Shown here: positions 8,950-16,997 of the stretch, in pieces | Layout: the number at the start of each line of letters is the position of its first letter | How positions within the stretch are numbered: position 1 is the stretch's first letter | From: Dulcicalothrix desertica PCC 7102 | GTDB taxonomy: Bacteria > Cyanobacteriota > Cyanobacteriia > Cyanobacteriales > Nostocaceae | NCBI RefSeq assembly: GCF_003991905.1 | Contig: NZ_RSCL01000008.1 | Location: 124,001 to 188,000, forward strand | Direction of reading: 5' to 3' | Length of the DNA: 64,000 nucleotides | Notes under the pieces: model-generated | What the model was told of the DNA's origin: nothing | Seen by the model: only the letters and a program-made list of their open reading frames with translations | Databases searched by the model: none | Translations under genes and position numbers: made by a program

Positions 8950-8983
8950 TGAATCCCCTCGCCTTTAGGCAGGGGAGAGTCAA
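8800..8983 (+). ncRNA. probable omegaRNA (reRNA) scaffold at the right end of the IS
   Basis: TnpB guide RNAs are transcribed from the 3' part of tnpB through the right end. Here the last ~150 bases of tnpB plus the right-end hairpin (8955-8975) would form the scaffold, and the guide would be the flanking DNA starting at 8984 (TCTACACAGTTAATGA). Position is by family analogy; the 5' limit is a guess. Confidence 0.4.
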
Positions 8984-9088
8984 TCTACACAGTTAATGAA
9001 GGAGTTGAGGGGGATAAAATTTAAGTAAAAAGTAACAATAAATTCATTTTAATCAAAATTTCGTATTACCCTGGATAAGTCAACAGGC

Positions 9089-9799
9089 TTGAGTAAGTCG
9101 CAAATGCGTAGTCCGAACAAAATATCTATTATTATTCCAGTTCTCAATGAAGAAAAACATATATTAGCGACTATTCTCACTGCTCAAAAAAGTACAAATA
9201 CTGAAATCATTGTGGTAGACGCTGGTTCACGCGATAAAACTTGTGATCTAGCTTTAGGGACAGGTGTAAAAGTTATTGCTTCTGAGCGAGGACGTGCGAT
9301 ACAAATGAATACAGGCGCCGCAGTTGCAAGTGGAGATATTTTATTATTTCTTCATGCTGATACGCTGTTACCGCCTAAATTTGATGATATGGTTCGTGAA
9401 ATGTTACAAAGACCTGGTGTTGTGGCAAGTGCATTTCAATTAAAAATTAATGGTACACCTTGGGGTTTAAGATTGGTCGAGTGGGGAGTTGACGTGCGCT
9501 CCAAATATTTTCAGCTTCCTTATGGAGACCAAGCAATTTTTTGTAAAAGTGAGATTTTTAATAAAATAGATGGCTTTCTTGAATTACCGATAATGGAAGA
9601 TTTTGAGTTAGTGCGACGATTGAAAAGTATTGGAAAAATTACAATTATTCCATCACCTGTGCTTACTTCTGGGCGCCGATGGTTGCTGCGTGGAATTTTA
9701 AGGACTACTTTAATTAATCAAATTATAATTATAGGGTATTTTATAGGTGTTTCTCCGACTCGGTTAGCTAATTGGTATAGAGGAAGAAAATTAAGATAA
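9089..9799 (+). CDS. TIGR04283-type family 2 glycosyltransferase
   Basis: 236 residues with a GT-A fold: SIIIPVLNEEKHI at the N-terminus, VVDAGSRDKT, and the metal site LFLHADTLLPP. The C-terminal signature LPYGDQAIF..MEDFELVRRLKS is typical of TIGR04283, a family linked to arsenosugar formation or radical-SAM/selenodomain loci. The recorded start is TTG 9089; ATG 9104 (MRSPNKIS) is a reasonable alternative and neither has a clear ribosome site. It is first of a three-gene set (gaps 49 and 30 bp) with a TVP38-type membrane protein and a MerA-like flavoprotein. That grouping hints at metal or metalloid handling, an inference only. Confidence 0.8.
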   Translation: MSKSQMRSPNKISIIIPVLNEEKHILATILTAQKSTNTEIIVVDAGSRDKTCDLALGTGVKVIASERGRAIQMNTGAAVASGDILLFLHADTLLPPKFDDMVREMLQRPGVVASAFQLKINGTPWGLRLVEWGVDVRSKYFQLPYGDQAIFCKSEIFNKIDGFLELPIMEDFELVRRLKSIGKITIIPSPVLTSGRRWLLRGILRTTLINQIIIIGYFIGVSPTRLANWYRGRKLR

Positions 9800-9848
9800 G
9801 TTTAAGAAAAGTTTGAGGATTGTATTCAATTAACCATCATATAACTAT

Positions 9849-10541
9849 ATGGGCAAGCTAAAATTAGAATTGATTATTAAGATTTTATTAGTATGTATTG
9901 CTGTTGGAACTGTGATTTTTCTCGCCAAAGCTTTAAATTTTCAAAGTTTATTGCAGCAAGCTTTAAGATGGGTACAAAGTCTTGGTGTGTTAGGACCAAT
10001 CGCCTTTATGGTTATTTATAATTTAGCTACAATATTATTTATACCAGGTTCTGTTCTGACTTTGGGTGGGGGCGTGTTATTTGGGGTATTTTGGGGGTCG
10101 ATTTATGTGTTTATTGCAGCTACGATTGGAGCTACTGTAGCATTTTTGATTGGGCGCTATTTATCGCGTGATTGGGTATCACGACAACTTGAAAAATATC
10201 CAAAGTTTCAGGCAATTGATTCTGCTGTCGCTCGTGAAGGTTGGAAAATAGTTTTTTTAACTCGCTTATCACCTTTATTTCCATTTAATTTATTGAATTA
10301 TGCCTTTGGTATCACCCAAGTTTCACTTAAAGATTACATACTAGGTTCAAGTGGCATGATTCCAGGAACCATTATGTATGTTTATATTGGTTCGCTTGCA
10401 GGAGATATTGCGATGATTGGCACGAAGCAATCGACAAATCCAACATTGCAGTGGAGTGTTCGCATTGTCGGTTTTATTGCTACTGTAGCCGTCACAATTT
10501 ATGTTACCCGTATTGCGCGAAATGCGTTAGAAAAGAATTAA
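9849..10541 (+). CDS. TVP38/TMEM64 (VTT-domain) membrane protein
   Basis: 230 residues and about six membrane segments. The VTT core shows FIPGSVLTLGGGVLFG, GATVAFLIGRYLSRD, FLTRLSPLFPFNLLNYAFG and SSGMIPGTIMYVYIGS. The first helix (~8-26) is a membrane anchor. Family members belong to the DedA/VTT superfamily, implicated in lipid scrambling or undecaprenyl-phosphate recycling; TVP38 members often sit next to MerA-like reductases in bacteria. The gene lies between such a reductase and a glycosyltransferase with short gaps, consistent with one transcript. Exact substrate unknown. Confidence 0.88.
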   Translation: MGKLKLELIIKILLVCIAVGTVIFLAKALNFQSLLQQALRWVQSLGVLGPIAFMVIYNLATILFIPGSVLTLGGGVLFGVFWGSIYVFIAATIGATVAFLIGRYLSRDWVSRQLEKYPKFQAIDSAVAREGWKIVFLTRLSPLFPFNLLNYAFGITQVSLKDYILGSSGMIPGTIMYVYIGSLAGDIAMIGTKQSTNPTLQWSVRIVGFIATVAVTIYVTRIARNALEKN

Positions 10542-10571
10542 TTATCTATCTACATTAAAAATAATATTATT

Positions 10572-12125
10572 ATGTCAAATTCTGATATCCCCAATTTTGA
10601 ATCTCACTCTATTTCTTTACGTCCAATGGACGAGTATAACCAAAGACTTGTTTCTTATACGCATCCGCCAGATTGGGTAAATCCACAACCTGCTGATTAT
10701 TACGATTTGGTTGTTATCGGCGCCGGAACAGCTGGTTTAGTTGTGGCAGCAGGCGCCGCAGGGTTAGATGTAGGGTTAAAAGTGGCGTTAGTCGAAAAGC
10801 ATCTCATGGGTGGAGATTGTTTAAATTATGGCTGTGTACCTTCTAAAACGATTATTCGTTCCGCACGGGTAGTTGGAGAAATACTTCGTGCTAGAGATTT
10901 TGGTATTTCTACTGCTCATTATATTGAAGTTGATTTTCCTGAAGTCATGCAAAGGATGCGAAGGGTACGAGCTTCGATTAGTCATAATGATTCAGCAGAA
11001 CGGTTTCAAAAGTTAGGTGTAGATGTTTTCTTGGGTAGCGGGCGCTTTGCTTCACGTGATACCGTAGAAGTTGCTGGAAAATCGCTTCGATTCAAAAAGG
11101 CTGTAATTGCTACTGGCGCCAGGGCTGCTTCGTTAGAGATACCAGGAATTGAAACAGCTAAATATTTAACAAATGAAACAGTGTTTTCATTAACCCAACG
11201 ACCACAGCGTTTTGCAGTAATTGGTGGTGGTGCTATTGGTTGTGAAATGGCACAGACGTTTAGACGCTTGGGGTGTGACGTGATAGTGTTCCATAACAAG
11301 GCGCATATTCTGAATAAAGAAGATATAGAAGCTGCACAAGTTGTACAAAACGCTTTTATCAAAGAAGGGATACGTCTAGAGCTTAACTGCGAAGTTGAAC
11401 GAGTTGAAAAAACTAGCGACGGTAAACGAATTTATTTTAGTAGCAAGGGAGAGCGCAATTCAATAACCGTTGATGAAATTTTAGTCGGTACTGGACGGGC
11501 GCCGAATGTTGAAGGATTAAATTTGGAAGCAGTCGGTGTTGACTACGACAAAAGCCGAGGTGTAGTTGTTAATGATTTTTTACAAACAACGAATCCACAA
11601 ATATATGCCGCTGGAGATATATGCATGGATTGGAAATTCACCCATGCGGCAGATGCGGCAGCTAGAATCGTCATTAAAAATGCTTTATTCTCACCATTTG
11701 GTTTATCAAAGCAGCGACTAAGTAGCTTAATCATGCCTTGGGTAACATACACCGACCCTGAAGTTGCCCATGTAGGAATGTATGACCATAGCGCAGGTAG
11801 TGGCGCCAATACCATTAAAATACCTTTTAGCAGCGTAGACAGAGCGATTGCAGATGGAGAAGAAGAAGGTTTTGTAAAAATTCTTCTCCGTCAGGGTTCC
11901 GACGAAATTCTTGGTGCTACAATTGTCGCGCGGCACGCAGGTGAGATGATATCTGAGGTTACAACGGCAATTGTTAACAAACTTGGTTTAAACAAACTTA
12001 CTACCGTGATTCATCCTTATCCAACTCAAGCTGAAGCAATTAGAAAAGCTGCTGACGCATACCGTCGAACCCTCCTCACTCCTAGAACCAAGCGACTTTT
12101 AGGACTTTTGACTAAGATTTCGTGA
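10572..12125 (+). CDS. MerA-like FAD pyridine nucleotide-disulfide oxidoreductase
   Basis: 517 residues. An ~40-residue lead is followed by the FAD motif VVIGAGTAGLVVA, the redox pair GGDCLNYGCVPSK (C83/C88), the NAD(P)H motif FAVIGGGAIGCEMA, the second FAD motif IYAAGDIC, and the dimerisation-domain HPYPTQAEA. It lacks the N-terminal HMA domain and the C-terminal Cys pair of genuine mercuric reductases, so mercury reduction should not be assumed. Last gene of the 9089-12125 operon; pairing with TVP38 proteins is recurrent in cyanobacteria. It contains six GGCGCC sites, a sign of long residence. Confidence 0.88.
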   Translation: MSNSDIPNFESHSISLRPMDEYNQRLVSYTHPPDWVNPQPADYYDLVVIGAGTAGLVVAAGAAGLDVGLKVALVEKHLMGGDCLNYGCVPSKTIIRSARVVGEILRARDFGISTAHYIEVDFPEVMQRMRRVRASISHNDSAERFQKLGVDVFLGSGRFASRDTVEVAGKSLRFKKAVIATGARAASLEIPGIETAKYLTNETVFSLTQRPQRFAVIGGGAIGCEMAQTFRRLGCDVIVFHNKAHILNKEDIEAAQVVQNAFIKEGIRLELNCEVERVEKTSDGKRIYFSSKGERNSITVDEILVGTGRAPNVEGLNLEAVGVDYDKSRGVVVNDFLQTTNPQIYAAGDICMDWKFTHAADAAARIVIKNALFSPFGLSKQRLSSLIMPWVTYTDPEVAHVGMYDHSAGSGANTIKIPFSSVDRAIADGEEEGFVKILLRQGSDEILGATIVARHAGEMISEVTTAIVNKLGLNKLTTVIHPYPTQAEAIRKAADAYRRTLLTPRTKRLLGLLTKIS

Positions 12126-12276
12126 CTCAATAGTTAGTTCGGCATTACCCACCACATCATTAATTTTTGTAAACAGGATATTTCGATTTGTATCTATTTA
12201 CAAATAAAATGTAAATATTACAGACGATTCCATCTTAATAACTTAAGATTGTTTTAAGGTTTACGGAAGCACTGCA

Positions 12277-12531
12277 ATGCTACAAACAATTACAAAGGCT
12301 AATGCAATGCGGGTATGTCCTATCAACTCTTCGTTGCTACGCCAATTTTGGTCAGTGGTCGAAGATACTCAAACTAACATCCTTCTGGGTTTTAGCGATA
12401 CGGAACTCGTACAGCAGCTACTCAGACAACTTCAATACAACGGAATACTCAGTACCGAAGAAATTACGGCGTTAAGTATTTACATAGATTCGCGTTTGGT
12501 TTTAATACGTGATTTGGCGGCATCGCGCTGA
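12277..12531 (+). CDS. small hypothetical protein
   Basis: 84 residues from ATG 12277, with GGAAG about nine bases upstream. No domain recognised. It is predicted mostly helical, with a core LLGFSDTELVQQLLRQLQYNGILSTEEITALSIYIDSRL resembling short cyanobacterial proteins of unknown function. No signal or membrane segment. It stands alone between the MerA-like operon and a secreted protein, all on the plus strand, with gaps of 150 and 220 bp. Confidence 0.6.
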   Translation: MLQTITKANAMRVCPINSSLLRQFWSVVEDTQTNILLGFSDTELVQQLLRQLQYNGILSTEEITALSIYIDSRLVLIRDLAASR

Positions 12532-12753
12532 GTAGAGAATTTGATTATTCTTTCAGGTGAGTGGGTAGCTTTTCTTCGGTGCATTGTTTAAATTTATGTA
12601 TCTTATATATCGTTTGCTATCCACGATATATATATTAGGTTTTACAAATAAAATTACCCTAACAAACGTATACAGCATTACATGTTAAGTTCCAAAGTTT
12701 TGAACTAAGTGACACAATCTATTTAGAATTCATAGTGCCACAAGTCAAAGCAA

Positions 12754-14400
12754 ATGATACTTGGAACACAAATACAAGCTATTTACGGGTTATTGATTGT
12801 AAGATTACTGCCTATTATTACAGCCTTGTTTTTTATTCAGGCGCCAGTATTTGCAATCGATTTACCACCTACAACTCTTAAGAATAATCCGATTCAAATC
12901 GAAAATATCAAACCTGGGACTTCTGACTGGCAATTGAGGAAACCCGCGATAAATCATGAAATTGAAGGGTATGCTTCATTAACTAGCGTCAATCGTGGTG
13001 ATGAAATCAAGCTGTTTGTCAAAACTAAAGACCCAGCTTACACAATTGAACTTTACCGTATGGGTTGGTATGGCGGTAAAGGTGGACGCCAGGTAGCACC
13101 CGCAGTATTTCGTAAAGCCGTAAAACAGCCAGCACCAATTATTGATGAGGCAACAGGGTTAATTGAATGTGATTGGAAAGACCCATATATATTAAAGATA
13201 CCAAATAATATTGATGACCCCTCGCAATGGGCAAGTGGGTTTTATTTAGCGAAGTTAACAGGAAGTCGAAGTGGTAAACAAAGCTATATTATTTTTGTCG
13301 TTCGCGATGATGGGCGCCCATCAGATATATTATTTCAATCGAGTGTAACAACGTACCAAGCATATAACAACTGGGGTGGAATGTCGCTGTATCGTTGGAA
13401 CAGTAGAGGTAAACAAGCGTCGAAAGTTTCTTTTAACCGTCCTTATGCAGCTAGTCCAAATAAAGCTGCTGGATACGGTGTGGGTGCTGGAGAATTTTTA
13501 ACCAACGTTCAACCCAAACGTCGAACCTATAATGCCGGTTGGGAGTATAACATGGTGCGCTGGTTAGAAAAAAATGGTTATGATGTCACCTACTCTACTA
13601 ATATAGATACTCACGAAAATCGTTTAGATGAATTGAGTGGTAAACCGGCGTTGTTACTACACAAAGCATTTTTATCAGTAGGACACGATGAATACTGGTC
13701 TTGGAAAATGCGGGACAACGTTGAAGCAGCACGTGATGCAGGTGTAAGTTTAGGGTTTTTCTCAGCGAACACATGTTACTGGCAAATACGGTTTGAGGCA
13801 AGTCGTATCGGTCGAGACCTTAACCGGGTGATAGTTGGTTACAAAGAAGGTGAAGCGTTAGACCCATTTGCGCGCGATAGAGACACAAATAATGATTATC
13901 TTGTCACAACAAAATGGCGCCAGAAACCAATTAACCGTCCAGAAGATGCATTAATTGGAGTTATGTACGACACGTTTCAAGTAAACGCCGATATTGTAGT
14001 ACCAAACACGGCGCCACAGTGGTTTCTTGCTGATACACAATTAAGTCAAACTGCCAACCAAGCATCAAATAAGTTATTAGCCTTTTTATATCCAGATAAA
14101 AAAGAAATGCGGCTAACAGGCTTATTAGGTTACGAAGTAGATAAAATGTTTAAATCGGCGCCGCCAAATACTATCCGTATAGCTCATACACCTTACCGTC
14201 ACAGCGGCAGAACCAAATATTCAGATATGACAACTTATACAACCGATTCAGGAGCAACCGTATTTGCCACAGGTTCCATTCAATGGAGTTGGGGTTTAGA
14301 TAATTTCAACGCACCACAACTGCGTCCTCAACTATTAAGTAAAGACGCACAAGCAATAACGCGCAATGTACTAGCAAAAATGATAAAGAAAAAGGAATAA
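12754..14400 (+). CDS. secreted protein related to the N,N-dimethylformamidase large-subunit C-terminal domain
   Basis: 548 residues. The N-terminus is hydrophobic (~10-34) and ends VFA, a probable signal peptide. The rest shows the pattern of proteins annotated as dimethylformamidase beta-subunit-like: YRMGWYGGKGGR, VTTYQAYNNWGGMSLY, YDVTYSTNIDTH, FLSVGHDEYWSW and FFSANTCYWQIRFE. The HDEYW motif lies where that family places its putative catalytic cluster, in a glutamine-amidotransferase-like fold. Whether it hydrolyses formamides is unknown; an extracytoplasmic amidase or binding role is equally possible. Convergent with the TPR gene, separated by a CCCCC-GTA-GGGGG hairpin. Confidence 0.65.
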   Translation: MILGTQIQAIYGLLIVRLLPIITALFFIQAPVFAIDLPPTTLKNNPIQIENIKPGTSDWQLRKPAINHEIEGYASLTSVNRGDEIKLFVKTKDPAYTIELYRMGWYGGKGGRQVAPAVFRKAVKQPAPIIDEATGLIECDWKDPYILKIPNNIDDPSQWASGFYLAKLTGSRSGKQSYIIFVVRDDGRPSDILFQSSVTTYQAYNNWGGMSLYRWNSRGKQASKVSFNRPYAASPNKAAGYGVGAGEFLTNVQPKRRTYNAGWEYNMVRWLEKNGYDVTYSTNIDTHENRLDELSGKPALLLHKAFLSVGHDEYWSWKMRDNVEAARDAGVSLGFFSANTCYWQIRFEASRIGRDLNRVIVGYKEGEALDPFARDRDTNNDYLVTTKWRQKPINRPEDALIGVMYDTFQVNADIVVPNTAPQWFLADTQLSQTANQASNKLLAFLYPDKKEMRLTGLLGYEVDKMFKSAPPNTIRIAHTPYRHSGRTKYSDMTTYTTDSGATVFATGSIQWSWGLDNFNAPQLRPQLLSKDAQAITRNVLAKMIKKKE

Positions 14401-14417
14401 TCCCCCGTAGGGGGGGT
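14401..14417. terminator. short GC hairpin between convergent genes
   Basis: CCCCCGTAGGGGG just after the stop of the secreted protein gene and 10 bp before the stop of the TPR gene. It may serve both, although the loop is only 3 bases and T tracts are weak. Confidence 0.4.
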
Positions 14418-14421
14418 CAAA

Positions 14422-14946
14422 CTACGCTGAAACTAGGCGCCGTAAAGATTCAGCACGACGTTTTGCGACTGTGTTGTTAGCATCATATTTAAGTACTTGT
14501 TCGTACATTTCTAGCGCTTGTGCGGTTAGCTTTTTGCGCTCGTAAGCATGTGCTAGGTTGTTATAAGCGACAACGTAATCACTCTTAAATTTGATTGCTT
14601 CTTTGTATTGGCGAATCGCTAAGTCGTACTGTTCTTGAGCAAAGTATACGAACCCAAGTCCGTTGTATATAGGGGCAACGATTTCCTCACCTTCTTCTTC
14701 AGCTGTCTTTAAAGCTTTTTGAAATAAGGAAATGGCTTGTGCGTACAGTTTCTTTTCGGAGTAAATACTCGCAAGCTCATAATACTCTTGCGTTGTGCCC
14801 TTTTCTTTGGTGAGTTTGGTTCGCAGTTTCGAGAACGAGCTTTCAACTCGACGAGTTTTAAAAATTTGCCGCACCACGTTAACCAGTGCGAATACTAGTA
14901 TCGCTACGAAAACAGAGAGATAAAAAACCGCTAATTTACTATCCAT
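14422..14946 (-). CDS. membrane-anchored TPR protein, Ycf37-like
   Basis: 174 residues. One N-terminal transmembrane helix (residues ~5-24) is followed by three tetratricopeptide repeats (~57-90, ~94-127, ~128-161; e.g. APIYNGLGFVYFAQEQYDLAIRQYKEAI). Size, single anchor and three TPRs match Ycf37 (Pyg7 in plants), a thylakoid factor for photosystem I assembly and stability. Without alignment another anchored TPR protein cannot be excluded. The gene follows a periplasmic binding protein on the same strand, 30 bp downstream. Confidence 0.6.
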   Translation of the reverse strand: MDSKLAVFYLSVFVAILVFALVNVVRQIFKTRRVESSFSKLRTKLTKEKGTTQEYYELASIYSEKKLYAQAISLFQKALKTAEEEGEEIVAPIYNGLGFVYFAQEQYDLAIRQYKEAIKFKSDYVVAYNNLAHAYERKKLTAQALEMYEQVLKYDANNTVAKRRAESLRRLVSA

Positions 14947-14976
14947 TGTTTTTATTAAACGTCATCTTCGTTTTTA

Positions 14977-15816
14977 TTATCGCGTAGAGACGCGATTAAT
15001 CGCGTCTCTACGATTTGCGTCTTTATCTAGAATACTGGAAGGTGGAAGTCCCCAGTACTTGATGCGTTCAGTTAACCATCCTGTTTCTTGATAGCTTGCG
15101 ATTAATATGTCAATTTGGCGCCGGAGTTTATCGTTTTGTAAACCTTTAGCAATAACTACACATAATGGTTCTGTGGAGAGTCTAACGTTTAATAGTCGGT
15201 ACTGGGGATATTGTCGCACCCAACCGCTAAGAACTGTTGCATCAGCGCCGAAAGCATCAATTTTATTGCTTTCCAGCAGGTTTTGAGCCTCGATATAAGA
15301 ATTTACGCCAACTAAATCAGCATTAGGTATAAAATATTTTATCGGAGCAATTGTACTTGAGCCTGCTAAAACAGCTATTTTGAGCTGTTTAAAGTCATCT
15401 AAACTCTGAAGCGATGTGTCTTTAGTTACTAAAACAGTGCTATCTAAATAGTAAGGAATACTGAAATTTACAATACGTGCGCGCGATGGGGTAGCTGTGA
15501 CTCTAGCAATGGCAATATCTACTTTATTATCTAAAACCTGAGAAATACGGTCACGATTTAGAACTGGTTTTAACTTAGAAGCTTTACTGGCGCCAAGTAA
15601 GTCTTGTGCTAAACGTTGCGCTAAATCTATTTCTAAACCCTGTAAATTACCACTTTGATCACGGAATGCCAACGGGGGAAGGTTATCTTTAACGGCAATT
15701 CTAATATGACCGCGTTGCTGAATTTCTTCGAGTTGGGCGGCGCCACAAGGTTTTGTACAAGGTAAAAGGCAAAAGGCAAAAGTAAAAAATATGATTACTA
15801 TAAACCGCATTTTCAT
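14977..15816 (-). CDS. periplasmic amino-acid-type substrate-binding protein (SBP_bac_3)
   Basis: 279 residues. A signal peptide (~1-27) is followed by a type-II binding fold beginning QRGHIRIAVKDNLPPLAF and including GLEIDLAQRLAQDLLG, DIAIARVTATPSRARIVNFS and GSSTIAPIKYF. It would bind a polar amino acid or similar ligand for an ABC importer, but no permease or ATPase gene is adjacent. Two oddities: part of the signal peptide is encoded by heptamer-like repeats (15759-15790), and the last residues (RRDAINRVSTR) come from a 28-bp palindromic repeat at 14984-15011 that also brings the gene close to its stop. Confidence 0.85.
   Translation of the reverse strand: MKMRFIVIIFFTFAFCLLPCTKPCGAAQLEEIQQRGHIRIAVKDNLPPLAFRDQSGNLQGLEIDLAQRLAQDLLGASKASKLKPVLNRDRISQVLDNKVDIAIARVTATPSRARIVNFSIPYYLDSTVLVTKDTSLQSLDDFKQLKIAVLAGSSTIAPIKYFIPNADLVGVNSYIEAQNLLESNKIDAFGADATVLSGWVRQYPQYRLLNVRLSTEPLCVVIAKGLQNDKLRRQIDILIASYQETGWLTERIKYWGLPPSSILDKDANRRDAINRVSTR
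14984..15011. repeat. 28-bp palindrome inside the 3' end of a CDS
   Basis: Perfect palindrome with arms GTAGAGACGCGATT and its complement. It is the same family as 19871-19898, 23000-23027 and 26227-26254. In the minus-strand reading frame it encodes R-R-D-A-I-N-R-V-S-T. Confidence 0.85.
15759..15790. repeat. heptamer-like short tandem repeats in a signal peptide
   Basis: Successive AAAAGGY-type units (GGTAAAAGGCAAAAGGCAAAAG) characteristic of cyanobacterial STRR repeats lie within codons of the binding protein's signal sequence. A related pyrimidine-rich run (CTTTTACCTTTACCTTTG) lies at about 15912-15946 just outside the gene. Confidence 0.6.
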
Positions 15817-15943
15817 ACCTACACGATTGAAAATCGCATTCTAATCAAAATACAAGGTGCATCTGAACTATGTCGATTAATCATAGCCTAGATAAGCAAA
15901 CCTTGTTGGTAGTCTTTTACCTTTACCTTTGTCCTTCTACCTT

Positions 15944-16300
15944 TTATGATGCTTGACTTGCGGCAATTTCAGCTACTTTGCTAAAACCTTGTGGGTCAAG
16001 AACAGCCATTTGCGCCAACATTTTACGGTTGAGGTTGATATTAGCTTTCTTGAGGGCGCCGATAAACTTGCTGTAGCTCATTCCATGTTGACGTACAGCA
16101 GCGTTAATACGGGTTATCCACAAACGGCGAAAATCACGCTTTTTCTTTTTGCGGTCACGATATGCACTGCGAAGTGCTTTCATAACCTGCTGGTTTGCAG
16201 TTCTAAACAGCGTTGAGTGTGAACCGCGAAAACCCTTAGCTATCTTGAGAATCTTTTTGCGGCGTTTGCGCGCCACATTACCGCGTTTTACCCGTGTCAT
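15944..16300 (-). CDS. rplT: 50S ribosomal protein L20
   Basis: 118 residues, the usual length. The start [19 protein letters not shown] and the core [41 protein letters not shown] are diagnostic for bL20. It binds 23S rRNA early in large-subunit assembly and in many bacteria represses its own operon. It follows rpmI by 43 bp, the standard pairing; infC is not upstream here. Confidence 0.98.
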   Translation of the reverse strand: MTRVKRGNVARKRRKKILKIAKGFRGSHSTLFRTANQQVMKALRSAYRDRKKKKRDFRRLWITRINAAVRQHGMSYSKFIGALKKANINLNRKMLAQMAVLDPQGFSKVAEIAASQAS

Positions 16301-16343
16301 AACTTAAATAGTCCTTGAGAGTTCCAAAATTTACAATCTGAAT

Positions 16344-16541
16344 TTACAAATAAGGCAGCATCATACGCACGTTTTCAGCATCGCGCTCATCCACAACTGG
16401 CATTTTGGACAAGTTACGCTTCTTCTTCGAGGATTTGTGTTCGAGAAGGTGGTTTTTGAAAGCTTTACGACGGACGATTTTACCGCTTCCTGTTGCGCGG
16501 AACCGTTTCGCCGCAGCTTTTCTGGTCTTTAGCTTAGGCAT
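16344..16541 (-). CDS. rpmI: 50S ribosomal protein L35
   Basis: 65 residues. [20 protein letters not shown] and KHLLEHKS-type basic sequence ([16 protein letters not shown]) identify bL35. First gene of the rpmI-rplT operon; its promoter must lie in the 16542-16997 gap, which also serves the divergent hybrid kinase. Confidence 0.98.
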   Translation of the reverse strand: MPKLKTRKAAAKRFRATGSGKIVRRKAFKNHLLEHKSSKKKRNLSKMPVVDERDAENVRMMLPYL

Positions 16542-16997
16542 AATTGGCTTTAAAACGACACAATCTAATATGTTACTACGATTTTGTCGATTTTACCGCA
16601 TAATCTCAAGAAACCTGGTTTCTTTGTTGAAACCAGGTTTCTCTTGATTTGTAAAATCTCTCTGTATCATCCCCAACAGGTAATTGTGTTCAAAAGTAAA
16701 AATTTCATAACAAAAATTGATTTATATTTTATCTGATCTAAAAATAAGGTAAATTATTGTGAGCAATGTTAAGGCTAATTCACTAATATTTCTTATTTTG
16801 GGGTCATTGTTGGTGAAAGTACTCAAACAACGCTTTATGACTTTGCAAAACTTCTATTAACTACGAGTATTGCAAATGAAAGTGCCAATCGCTGAACTTT
16901 GACCGCTGTTACAAAGCAGAGGAATTTAGAGTTGACCGAATTGCTATTTAAGTAACAGCTTACATGCTATGTAACTTTTTACTCATTCAGGATTCGG
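16542..16997. other. divergent intergenic region, 456 bp
   Basis: Lies between rpmI (minus) and a hybrid kinase (plus), so should contain both promoters. The only clear structure is the GAAACC/GGTTTC inverted repeat at 16607-16646. The rest is AT-rich with no gene seen. Confidence 0.6.
16607..16646. repeat. GAAACCTGGTTTC inverted-repeat element
   Basis: Two AGAAACCNGGTTTCT units, nearly mirror images around TTTGTT, flanked by CAAG and CTTG. The same unit occurs at 27784, 51931 and 61872. Confidence 0.75.

Larger units (their letters stand above)
6822..8983 (+). mobile_element. IS200/IS605-family insertion sequence, complete
   Basis: Divergent tnpA (minus) and tnpB (plus) lie between two subterminal hairpins: left 6839-6859 (CCCCTAGGC..GCCAGGGG type) and right 8955-8975 (CCCCTCGCC..GGCAGGGG type). 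In IS608, tetranucleotides 5' of each hairpin pair with the cleavage sites. Here AAAA (6835-6838) would match a left site TTAT (6818-6821), and GAAT (8951-8954) matches TCAA (8980-8983), exactly the IS608 right pair. This sets the ends at 6822 and 8983. No target duplication is expected. The element contains no GGCGCC, unlike its surroundings, in keeping with a recent arrival. Ends are inferred, not proven. Confidence 0.8.

Noticed and set aside
10572-12125. Genuine mercuric reductase merA
   Set aside because: No HMA domain, no terminal Cys-Cys pair and no other mer gene nearby.
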